Shown in pieces: positions 33,901 through 43,047 of a stretch of DNA of 64,000 nucleotides. The first letter of the stretch is position 1; every line of letters begins with the position of its first letter. The position numbers and the translations under genes are program-made. Origin of the DNA: Macrostomum hystrix (lineage: Eukaryota > Platyhelminthes > Macrostomidae). Under the pieces are notes generated by a model, which saw only the letters and a program-made list of their open reading frames with translations, did no database searches and was not told where the DNA came from. The stretch is taken from positions 12,236,001 through 12,300,000 of the forward strand of contig CATNEN010000001.1 in the NCBI GenBank assembly GCA_950097015.1, in the 5' to 3' direction.

Positions 33901-36900
33901 GGTCCTCTTTGGTGGCGAATGGTCGCTGCTGCTGCTGCTGCTGCTGCGGTTTTATTTTAGCGGAAGTTAATTCAACTTTTGCATAAATTTTATATTGGAA
34001 GGATTTTGGAGAGGTGTGAGTGTGATCAACCTGAGGATATTGGAGAGGTGTGAGTGTGATCAACCTGAGGATATTGGAGAGGTGTGAGTGTGATCAACCT
34101 GAGGATTTTGGAGATTAGTGAGTGTGATCAACCTGAGGATATTGGAGAGGTGTGAGTGTGATCAACCTGAGGATATTGGAGAGGTGTGAGTGTGATCAAC
34201 CTGAGGATGTTGGAGAGGTGTGAGTGTGATCAACCTGAGGATATTGGAGAGGTGTGAGTGTGATTAACCTGAGGATGTTGGAGAGGTGTGAGTGTGATCA
34301 ACCTGAGGATTTTGGAGAGGTGTGAGTGTGATCAACCTGAGGATGTTGGAGAGGTGTGAGTGTGATCAACCTGAGGATTTTGGAGAGGTGTGAGTGTGAT
34401 CAACCTGAGGATATTGGAGAGGTGTGAGTGTGATCAACCTGAGGATATTGGAGAGGTGTGAGTGTGATCAACCTGAGGATATTGGAGAGGTGTGAGTGTG
34501 ATCAACCTGAGGATTTTGGAGAGGTGTGAGTGTGATCAACCTGAGGATATTGGAGAGGTGTGAGTGTGATCAACCTGAGGATATTGGAGAGGTGTGAGTG
34601 TGATCAACCTGAGGATATTGGAGAGTAGTGAGTGTGATCAACCTGAGGATTTTGGAGAGGTGTGAGTGTGATCAACCTGAGGATATTGGAGAGGTGTGAG
34701 TGTGATCAACCTGAGGATATTGGAGAGGTGTGAGTGTGATCAACCTGAGGATATTGGAGAGCAGTGAGTGTGATCAACCTGAGGATGTTGGAGGTGTGAG
34801 TGTGATCAACCTGAGGATATTGGAGAGGTGTGAGTGTGATTAACCTGAGGATTTTGGAGAGTAGTGAGTGTGATCAACCTGAGGATGTTGGAGAGGTGTG
34901 AGTGTGATCAACCTGATTATCGATTATGGAGGGTGGCATGACTAAACCAAGAGAATCAACTGACAAACGCTCACCCGTTGGTTCTCACAGCCGCCAGAGC
35001 TGATGAGGCCAAGCGGAACAGGTTGGAGGTGCCGCGAAATTTCAGCTGACCAACAGCGGACAGGAAGTCATTCAAAGGCAGCAGCTCCTTCTTCTCCTGA
35101 CTGAACACCCTGAGGTCAATGCGTTAAATTAATAGTTAAATGAACAATCTGACAATCTGGGATGGGTGAATGACCAATCTGACAATCTAGGATGAGTGAA
35201 TGACCAATCTGACAATCTGGGATGAGTGAATGACCAATCTGACAATCTGGGATGGGTGAATGACTAATCTGACAATTTGGGATGGGTGAATGACCAATCT
35301 GACAATCTGGGATAAGTGAATGACCAATCTAACAATCTGGGATGGGTGAATGACTAATTTGACAATCTGGGATAAGTGAATGACCAATCTGACAATCTGG
35401 GATGGGTGAATGACCAATCTGACGATCTGGGATGGGTGAATGACCAATCTGACAATCTGGGATGGGTGAATGACCAATCTGACGATCTGGGATAAGTGAA
35501 TGACCAATCTGACGATCTGGGATAAGTGAATGACCAATCTGACGATCTGGGATGGGTGAATGACTAATCTGACAATCTGGGATGGGTGAATGACCAATGT
35601 GACAATCTGGGATAAGTGAATGATCAATCTGACAATCTGGGATGAGTGAATGACCAATCTGACGATCTGGGATGAGTGAATGACCAATCTGACAATCTGG
35701 GATAAGTGAATGACCAATCTGACAATCTGGGATAAGTGAATGACCAATCTGACAATCTGGGATGGGTGAATGACCAATCTGACGATCTGGGATAAGTGAA
35801 TGACCAATCTGACGATCTGGGATAAGTGAATGACCAATCTGACAATCTGGGATAAGTGAATGACCAATCTGACGATCTGGGATGGGTGAATGACTAATCT
35901 GACAATCTGGGATGGGTGAATGACCAATCTGACAATCTGGGATAGGTGAATGACTAATCTGACGATCTGGGATGGGTGAATGACCAATCTGACGATCTGG
36001 GATGGGTGAATGACTAATCTGACGATCTGGGATGGGTGAATGACCAATCTGACGATCTGGGATAAGTGAATGACCAATCTGACGATCTGGGATGGGTGAA
36101 TGACTAATCTGACAATCTGGGATGGGTGAATGACCAATCTGACGATCTGGGATGGGTGAATGACTAGTCTGACAATCTGGGATGAGTGAATGACCAATCT
36201 GACAATCTGGGATGGGTAAATGACCAATCGGACTATCTGGAATGGGTGAATGACCAATGTGACAATCTGGGATGAGTGAATGACCAATCTGACGATCTGG
36301 GATGGGTGAATGACCAATCTGACAATCTGGGATGAGTGAATGACCAATCTGACGATCTGGGATGGGTGAATGACCAATCTGACAATCTGGGATGAGTGAA
36401 TGACCAATCTGACGATCTGGGATAAGTGAATGACCAATCGGACTATCTGGGATGGGTGAATGACCAATCTAACAATGTGGGATGGGTGAATGACCAATCT
36501 GACAATCTGGGATAAGTGAATGATCAATCTGACAACCTGGGATGGGTGAATGACCAATCGGACTATCTGGGATGGGTGAATGACCAATCTGACAATCTGG
36601 GATGGGTGAATGACTAATCTGACAATCTGGGATGAGTGAATGACCAATCTGACAATCTGGGATGGGTGAATGACCAATCTGACAATCTGGGATAAGTGAA
36701 TGACCAATCTGACAATCTGGGATGAGTGAATGACCAATCTGACAATCTGGGATGGGTGAATGACCAATCTGACAATCTGGGATGGGTGAATGACTAATCT
36801 GACAATCTGGGATGAGTGAATGACCAATCTGACAATCTGGGATGAGTGAATGACCAATCTGACAATCTGGAATGGGTGAATGACCAATCTGACAATCTGG

Positions 36901-39900
36901 GATGGGTGAATGACCAATCTGACAATCTGGGATGGGTGAATGACCAATCTGACAATCTGGGATGGGTGAATGACCAATCGGACTATCTGGGATGGGTGAA
37001 TGACCAATCTAACAATGTGGGATGGGTGAATGACCAATCTGACAATCTGGGATGGGTGAATGACCAATCTGACAATCTGGGATGGGTGAATGACCAATGT
37101 GACAATCTGGGATGGGTGAATGATCAATCTGACAATCTGGGATGGGTGAATGACCAATCTGACAATCTGGGATGAGTGAATGACCAATCTGACGATCTGG
37201 GATGAGTGAATGACCAATCTGACGATCTGGAATGGGTGAATGACCAATCGGACTATCTGGAATGAGTGAATGACCAATCTGACAATCTGGGATGAGTGAA
37301 TGACCAATCTGACAATCTGGGATGAGTGAATGACCAATCTGACAATCTGGGATGAGTGAATGACCAATCTGACAATCTGGGATGAGTAAATGACCAATCT
37401 GACTATCTGACATGATTGCTGACCTATTTGATCAAATACCTATCCGCACTTGCTATTGAAATACTTCAAATAAAAAACGGGTTTAGAAAATTTAGAAATA
37501 GGCAAAATATCTTAGACTCACTTGGCTTGCTCGGTAGCGTCGACGGTCACTTCTTTATCAGTGACGCTCAGCTTCTTGGCTAGTCTAATATCTCGAATAA
37601 TGTTCCTGAATTTGCGGCGGTTAAATAGTCAGAATTAATCCCGTGTCGCAACTAAACTGCGTAGAACATAGACCAAGGGGAAAACAGAACAGGGAAGAGC
37701 ATAAACGGGGGAAAGAAAAACACGGAATGGGGAGAATATCATGGAACGGGAGAGAAAAATACGGAACGGGGGAGAAAAGCACACAGAGGGTGAGAAAAAA
37801 CACGGATCGGGGGAGAAAAATACGGAACGGGGGAGAAAAGCACACAGAGGGTGAGAAAAAACACGGATCGGGGGAGAAAAATATGGATCGGGGGAGAAAA
37901 ATACGGAACGGGGGAGAATATCATGGAACAGGAACAGGAACGGGGGAGAAAAACATGGAACGGGGGGAGAAAAAACACGCAAATGGTGAGAAAAAACACG
38001 GAACGGTGGGAGAAAAACACGGATCGGTGGGAGAAAACACGCAAAGGGCTAGAAAAAACACGGAACGGGAGGAGAAAAACACGGAACGGGGGGAGAAAAA
38101 TACGGAACGGGAGGAGAAAAACACGGAACGGGGGGAGAAAAACACGGAACGGGAGGAGAAAAACACGGATCGGGGGGGAGAATACGGAACGGGGGAAGAA
38201 AAACACGGATCGGGGGGAGAAAAACACGGAACGGGAGGAGAAAAACACGGATCGGGGGGAGAAAAACACGGAACGGGAGGAGAAAAACACGGATCGGGGG
38301 GAGAATACGGAACGGGGGGAAAAAACACGGATCGGGGGGAGAAAAACACGGAACGGGAGGAGAAAAACACGGATCGGGGGGAGAATACGGAACGGGGGGA
38401 AAAACACGGATCGGGGGGGGAGAATTCGGAAAGGGGGGAGAAAAACACGCAAAGGGTGAGAAAAAACACGGAACGGTGGGGAGAAAAACACAGTACATTA
38501 GCAAAACCAGAACGGAATGAAATCACGCCCTGGAATCCTAACCTGAACTCCTCAAACGACAGGCAGCCGTCGCAGTCTTCGTCGTAGAATCGGAAAATGT
38601 AGCGACAGCGCAGCTCAGCCGGGGTGCTGCCGTGCGGCGTCGACGGCTCCATGGCGGCGTGGCCGACCAGGAAGTCGCGGAACTGCAGCCAGCCGCGACG
38701 GTGCGAGTCGAAGGCGCTGCAATTCAAACAGTGTTGCGTTGGAGCCAAGCTGAGAATCCATTATTTTGTGATAGTGAACTTTTGCAGTTTTCCTATGGCT
38801 TTTTTAATTGTGAATTTTCGGGTTTTTGTAATCGTGAACTTTCGGGTTTCACTGTGAACTTCGGGTTTTTACTAGTGAACTTCGGGTTTTTTACTAGTGA
38901 ACTTTCGGGTTTTTAATTGCGAACTTCGGGTTTTTACTAGTGAACTTTCGGGTTTTTAATTGCGAACTTCGGGATTTTACTAGTGAACTTTCGGGTTTTT
39001 AATTGCGAACTTCGGGTTTTTACTAGTGAACTTTCGGGTTTTTTAATTGTAAACTTTCGGGTTTTTTACTGTGAACTTTCGGGTTTTTTACTGTTAACTT
39101 CAGTATTTTTAGGAGTTGCGAACTAGTACAATTCTGATGTTGCAGCAATTAACTAGCTACTAGTTAGTAGTCATAACGAAATGTTACTACCCAAACAAAA
39201 AAACGAATTCACTCCGCAATCATGGCTTCTATTGAGCTTACCGAAACAGATGCTTGGCTTTATCGTAGCAGTAACCACGAGCCGCAAAGTATTGGGCAAA
39301 CACCGGGAAGCACATGGATGTGGATGGTGCGCAGGCCTTCATAAACTGATTGAACAGGTATTTCTGCTCTGTTCGGGTGAGTGACAAAGATTAGAGTAAA
39401 ACTGGTTACATCTCAGTGAGATAATTAGTTTTCCGGAAAAAGTATTCCCTTTCTCAATGTGAATATGCACAGCAATGATGATCTGAGAAAATAGATTTTT
39501 ACAGTCCTGAAGATCTGAGAAAATTGATGTGTACGATCCTGAATAAAGATCTGAGAAGATAAATAGATGTGTACAGCCCTGAAGAGCTGAGAAAAAGTTG
39601 TGTGACTATGCTTGGAAATGTATTTGCAAAGGCTGAAAGCAGGCAAAACTATTAAAAACAGAACTCTGTTTAGTTTAGCAATAACACAAACCTATTTCGC
39701 CAAATCCAGCTGCTTTAACCAGCTGCTGAGTTGGAGACAAGGACTGGAGACTGTGCTGAGCAGCATCTGAGAGGCCCTGAGAAGCTGGTGAGGTGATGCA
39801 CAACTCAAACTGAGTCTCAGAATAGGCGGAGTCAGGCAGCACTGGAACTATCCCAATTGGGCTACTGTCCGACGAGATGATTTCTGCAGAGTCATTGTGC

Positions 39901-40828
39901 ATTAGCAGTTCAAGCAGTTCATGGCCAAGTAGGAATAGGGAGGGCAGGCAGTAGCTTCCATCACCAACAGTGCCTTGGGTAAATAGCACATGACGTGACA
40001 ACCACTGAGCACCTTCAAATGTCTGTAGTAAAGTTGCATGACAATGATGAAGCATACTTTCAAATGTAAGCTAGACCGTTTTTTTAGATTGTTTATGAAT
40101 GATGAATGACTTACAAAGTTTTCCTCCACAACATTATCAATGTAAAATATTGTATAAATGAATGATGTTCCAATTGGTAAGCAGCGTAGGCCATTGTAAC
40201 AAATGCCTTTGATTTGCACAGGATCGATGCTTTTCTAAAAAATATTATGCTAATTTATCAGCAAGTTTTTTATTTATAATGTATCTAACTCCTAAAACAA
40301 TCTTACAGTCTTAGGCCTGAAATCTTACAAAGATACTTATTTACTTATTGGGGACTTTTTAAACTTATTTTTGATAGGCCTAGAGAAAACTGTTTATTTT
40401 TTTAATAGTTCGAAATTAGTCATACCTGAAGCAAAAACACATAATGGCCTTCTATATTAAAAATATAAACATAATGTCAATGATTATCACTGACATTGCT
40501 AAGAAGCTAAACTAATTTTATAAATGTCTATTTGCTTAAATACTTCGTTAGCAACAATACACCAGATAGATTTACCAGCAGTACTTACTCCTTCAAGAAA
40601 CTTAAGAATGGTGCACTTCAATCCATAAGAGAGGTTGGCCTTTACAGTTGGAAGCCAAAAAACATCAACAGTGGATTTTTCTCGGAAGGCACTGTCAATG
40701 TCTAGCTCACACTGAGAACTGCCAATTGGAGAATCACAGTCATCAGCTGGGGAAATCTCAATAGTCTGTGGACAAAGTAAAAAACGGTTTTGCTTTGAAT
40801 ATATTAAAACTGAGGCATATGCTTCCAT
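16935..40828 (-). CDS. EF-hand PPP-family Ser/Thr protein phosphatase, 12 exons over 24 kb
   Basis: Exons in transcript order: 40828-40589, 40234-40115, 40022-39692, 39368-39242, 38716-38543, 37605-37522, 35109-34975, 33925-33861, 28832-28466 (donor uncertain), 19438-18907, 17740-17345, 17249-16935. All junction phases agree, giving about 961 aa. The ATG at 40828 has A at -3 and G at +4; a strong acceptor at 40766 leaves a start further upstream possible. The N-terminal 220 or so residues are unrecognised. Then come a degenerate EF-hand ([12 protein letters not shown]) and a canonical one ([12 protein letters not shown]), a Gly/Ser-rich linker, and the metallophosphatase core: GDIHG, GDYVDRG, RGNHE, FCVHGG, RAHE and SSSHYC. 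The C-terminus is Ser- and Asp-rich. Likely a calcium-modulated phosphatase. The EF-hands precede the catalytic domain, unlike animal PPEF/RdgC where they follow. The introns are filled with minisatellites, and a receptor gene is nested in intron 9. Confidence 0.88.
17277..17337. repeat. CAGA tetranucleotide microsatellite
   Basis: About 15 copies in the 95-nt last intron of the phosphatase gene. On the sense strand it is CTGT-type and lies between the donor at 17344 and the acceptor at 17250, so it makes up most of that intron. Confidence 0.97.
18050..18896. repeat. 24-bp minisatellite, about 35 copies
   Basis: Units read AGATAGATGCGGAATAGGTG plus TGAG. The array fills the intron between phosphatase exons 18907-19438 and 17345-17740 and begins about 10 nt inside the donor. 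The sense strand is pyrimidine-rich and has no AG within the unit. The 287-364 aa frames here are repeat artefacts. Confidence 0.96.
19545..20760. repeat. 33-bp minisatellite, about 36 copies, with an internal 459-bp duplication
   Basis: Units contain GATTTAGTGTCATTACACAG followed by TGTGTGGGTAAT. Variant markers recur 459 bp apart: GTGTGTGGTT at 19992 and 20451, GTGCGTGGGT at 20091 and 20550. The array lies about 100 nt upstream of the phosphatase acceptor at 19439. The 434-aa minus frame is an artefact. Confidence 0.96.
20880..21535. other. Unique intronic sequence, no gene seen
   Basis: Lies in the large phosphatase intron that hosts the nested receptor gene. No exon signal recognised on either strand. 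Confidence 0.45.
21536..22045. repeat. CAGA/CCTGGACAGA microsatellite
   Basis: Tetranucleotide array interrupted by CCTGGACAGA in the left half and CCTAGACAGA in the right half. The interruption spacing is regular, which suggests expansion of longer blocks. Confidence 0.96.
22046..22805. other. 5' flank of the receptor gene
   Basis: No coding signal. A possible 5' UTR acceptor (ATCGACAG|GTG) sits just before the receptor ATG at 22806. Confidence 0.4.
22806..25982 (+). CDS. Class-A-like seven-transmembrane receptor, probably neuropeptide type
   Basis: Two exons, 22806-23302 and 25142-25982, join as AG|G into 445 aa. Hydrophobic segments are, in order: [20 protein letters not shown] (TM1), [18 protein letters not shown] (TM2), [17 protein letters not shown] (TM3), [13 protein letters not shown] (TM4), the [18 protein letters not shown] region (TM5), [19 protein letters not shown] (TM6) and [20 protein letters not shown] (TM7). 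The DRY position reads SRVLRVY and the TM7 end reads SNPGFK, both divergent. An N-glycosylation site (NCSQ) lies in the N-terminus. The cytosolic tail is Arg/Ser-rich with a Cys run (CCCCC) that could be palmitoylated. The ligand is unknown; SCNFFVY is typical of invertebrate peptide receptors. The gene lies antisense inside the phosphatase intron. Its own intron carries two minisatellites. Confidence 0.85.
23338..23960. repeat. 31-bp minisatellite decaying to the right
   Basis: About ten nearly perfect units containing TTCTCAGAGTGAACTCCATC are followed by increasingly diverged copies to about 23960. It starts about 35 nt after the receptor donor at 23303. Confidence 0.95.
24470..25012. repeat. 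21-bp minisatellite, about 26 copies, rich in CAGCTG
   Basis: The unit is built on CTGTCAGCTGCTATGCTACA. Each standard copy carries the palindromic E-box core CAGCTG, and about six copies have ACAGTTG instead. It lies in the receptor intron about 130 nt before the acceptor at 25141. Confidence 0.95.
26085..26255. repeat. 25-bp minisatellite in the receptor 3' UTR region
   Basis: About seven copies containing AACTGTGCTCAAATGAGTGC, between the receptor stop and its likely poly(A) signal. Confidence 0.93.
26324..26329 (+). other. Polyadenylation signal of the receptor gene
   Basis: AATAAA about 340 nt after the stop codon; the first such hexamer downstream. Confidence 0.5.
26705..27135. repeat. 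12-bp minisatellite AGCAAGAATCGC, about 36 copies
   Basis: Copies alternate between AATCGC and AATCGT. The unit is a multiple of three, so it is open in several frames (SKNR repeats on plus, LRFL repeats on minus); none looks like a gene. Confidence 0.95.
27136..28015. other. Unique intronic sequence with a strong hairpin
   Basis: No exon seen. At 27673-27714 an 11-bp perfect stem (ATTCACTCAGT/ACTGAGTGAAT) encloses a second 5-bp stem (GCTAG/CTAGC) with loop TTTTGC. Confidence 0.45.
28016..28432. repeat. 28-bp minisatellite, about 15 copies
   Basis: Units contain CCACTCCCATAGATAAAAAC plus ACACCCAC or ACATAACC. It begins about 30 nt inside the predicted phosphatase donor at 28465. Confidence 0.94.
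28880..29425. repeat. 30-bp minisatellite, about 18 copies
   Basis: Units contain CTAACTTGAGAACACGGAGG followed by GGGCGGA(A/T)AT. It lies about 50 nt upstream (sense) of the phosphatase acceptor at 28833. Confidence 0.95.
29426..29954. other. Unique intronic spacer, no gene seen
   Basis: Separates two minisatellites in the same phosphatase intron. No coding signal. Confidence 0.45.
29955..33780. repeat. 32-bp minisatellite, about 119 copies, splice-site-like on the sense strand
   Basis: The largest array in the window. Plus-strand units contain TTTTAGGTAAATAGAATCGA then TTCACCTGAAGA. On the minus strand, which is sense for the host phosphatase gene, a unit reads CTATTTACCTAAAATCTTCAG followed in many copies by GTGAATCG: pyrimidine-rich acceptor, then donor. 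Other copies read CAG|ATGAAT or CAG|GGTGAAT. The 8-bp palindrome AATCGATT is in most units. A short AAGTGGG or AAGTAGG deletion variant recurs at 30957, 31306 and 32967, marking block duplications. Confidence 0.97.
34005..34920. repeat. 34-bp minisatellite, about 27 copies, splice-site-like on the sense strand
   Basis: Plus units contain GGAGAGGTGTGAGTGTGATC then AACCTGAGGATATT. On the sense (minus) strand each unit reads CACACCTCTCCAATATCCTCAG in two pieces (CACACCTCTCC, AATATCCTCAG) and is followed directly by GTTGATC. It fills the intron between phosphatase exons 34975-35109 and 33861-33925. Confidence 0.97.
35157..37411. repeat. 30-bp minisatellite, about 75 copies in perfect register
   Basis: Units contain GTGAATGACCAATCTGACAA then TCTGGGATGG. 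Length is almost strictly conserved across 2.2 kb, with only substitutions. Because 30 is a multiple of three, a 736-codon minus frame stays open; it is an artefact within the phosphatase intron between exons 37522-37605 and 34975-35109. Confidence 0.97.
37680..38495. repeat. Purine-rich minisatellite (GGGGGAGAAAAACACGGA type)
   Basis: Irregular 18-24-bp units of GGGAGAAAAACACGGAACGG and GGATCGG variants fill the phosphatase intron between exons 38543-38716 and 37522-37605. The sense strand is almost entirely pyrimidine. Several 110-314 aa frames here are repeat translations. Confidence 0.95.
38770..39110. repeat. About 22-bp GAACTT(T)CGGGTTTTT minisatellite
   Basis: About 14 imperfect copies of TACTAGTGAACTTTCGGGTT and related forms in the phosphatase intron between exons 39242-39368 and 38543-38716. 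Confidence 0.9.
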
Positions 40829-42780
40829 CTTATTAGGCAACTAGTAGAGTAAGATACTTTTTCTAATCAAGAAAATCAAATAACTGATAATAAAAAATTA
40901 CAATAAATCATTAGTAACACAGAAAACCTGATTCAGATAAAGTCATATAGTAAAGAATAAATTTAAGTGGACAAAATTATTATTATTAACACTTATATCA
41001 TTTTTTCTCGTCAAATCAAATGTTGTCGCGATATTTCCAAGATGGTTACAAAAACAAACAAATATTTTTTTCAGATATTTTTCAAATTATAATACTTCGT
41101 ATTTTTTATACTGAGTCAGATCCAATAATTTAAGATAAAAGCATTTTTTAATTCATGACACTTAAAGCTTATTGACACTGCTACTAAACGAAGCTGAAAC
41201 ACACCATCGTTCACTCTTTTCAATGAATATTTATTTAAACATCAAAGAAATGTCCACCGAAAAAGAAGTTTTTGATACATTTTCATACGAGAATTTATTT
41301 CAACGAATGAACGAGCTGAAATAATATTATTAATACATATCTTTGGTAATTGCTTCGGATAATTTCTTCGCTTAGTCAACTTTGATTTTTCTAAAGATTG
41401 ACGAGAGTGTACCTGTCATGAAAGAATTTGATTTGCATGAAAGATTTCTATTTTTCACACTCAGGCTTTCATATAGAGACCTAAGAACAGAGTTGGGGCG
41501 TTACGATCGTTACTAGTTATCAATATGGTAACGATGGTTACTTTTTTGCAGCGTCACTTTTTTCCGGTTACGGGAAACGAAAATGAAAATGGTGTGTATT
41601 TCTCGCTACGTGACAATTTTTCATTACCAATTTCCGAAAAATTTATATAATTAACAGGCTAGACATAATTTCTTATTCATTTGATGCGATCATAAATTAT
41701 AAAGACAGCTAGTTTCTAAAAGTTTAGACCAAACTTTTTACATTTTATTCATGAACTCTTTCAGTTCAATTACGTCATAACTGGATTTTAATTGTTTATC
41801 TGATTGAAAAGGTTAAAATTGCACGAACTAAGCTATAAATGAAGACTTGAAGCAGTACAAGTTGGTAAAGTATTTTTTATAATATTCGACTTAAGTTTCG
41901 GGAAAGATTAGAACGTGCTACTATTTTAGGCTCAATTAAGTAGTATATTTTGGTTATCGATAAGGAAACTATTTATTTAGTTTAGCACGGAGAATGGCAT
42001 TCTGCTTGGCAGTCACGAGATGCAGTCAGTAATACAGCTAGCAGTATGGTGGATCAGAAAACTATTTAAACAACCAGGCAGTCAGAAAGCTTATAAAAAT
42101 GCGGCAAAAAAAGTTTTTGAAAAGTGGCTAAGTTAGTTAAAGTACATTTTTAAAAGAGGAAGTGCACTTTTAAAATGGTCAGTTAAAGTAGCAACACAAA
42201 AATGGAGCAAATAAGGTAAAGCTAGAATTTTTGAATTATGTACACATGGAGTGATGACAGTCAGAAAATAAAATTAGGATCTTAATTGCGCGGGTTAAAA
42301 AAACTGCATTTCGTTGAGTTGCTTTGAAATGAAGAATTAGCAGATGGTTTATAAGAGCATTTTGTGAAGTGCAATATGAGTTTTGAGGCTCAGAAACTGG
42401 GCTCAGAAATGTTGAACACAAAATACAATTCACCTACAGGAGCAGAAAGATCAGCATCAGAAAAGTCTAAAACCGAGGACGCGGAAGTGCGGCGGTGCTG
42501 CGACAAAAATCAGGACTTGCAAAGTGCAAAAAAAACTGGTGCAATGAGTGCTTTGATGTGATTTTACTCTGTGCAGTAAAAGACGACAGTGTGCAAAAAG
42601 AATTTACGGAAACTAAATCAGAATTCGAGTGCAGAACCAAAGAGTGAATTAATCAAGAAATCAGAAAAACTGTTCGCGCAACTTAATAATGAGCCAAAAT
42701 GAGTTCTGTTTTTCCATTACCGGAGCCGGAAATAGTTTAAAAATGTAACCATGACAACGAGTCCGCCTTAGAGGTCGATT
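40829..42780. other. AT-rich intergenic region with a possible hAT terminus
   Basis: Lies between the phosphatase start and the 3' end of the CCCH gene, both on minus. From 41488, CAGAGTTGGGGCGTTACG followed by GTTACT-rich sequence resembles the ends of hAT-type non-autonomous elements (from memory of that class). I found no matching opposite end. The short open frames at 42236-42561 show no domain. Confidence 0.35.
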
Positions 42781-43015
42781 TCACTGGGCCCCGCGAACCG
42801 GCTCCAGAGCCCAGGTTTTGTCCAACGACACGGCGTCAGTCTTCTCGCCAACATCGCAGCAGTCGGCAGAGGCTGGCTTGCCTCCAGTCTGCAGCTTCTT
42901 CATCAGGAAGCTGAAAGGAGTCTCTGCCTGGCTTGCCGGATTGGCCTGTGCGGCCTCATTCGGATTCTCAGACTTGGCGTCTGTCTGAGCACCTTCAACA
43001 CTGCTGACAGCTTCG

Positions 43016-43047
<32 letters not shown>

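Noticed and set aside
35187-37397. A 736-codon open frame on the minus strand with a 10-residue repeat
   Set aside because: It is the translation of a 30-bp minisatellite inside an intron. Unit length divisible by three keeps frames open, and no start context, splice signal or domain supports a gene.
42236-42561. Small open frames on both strands near 42.4 kb
   Set aside because: No domain, no splice signals, AT-rich codon content like the surrounding intergenic sequence.
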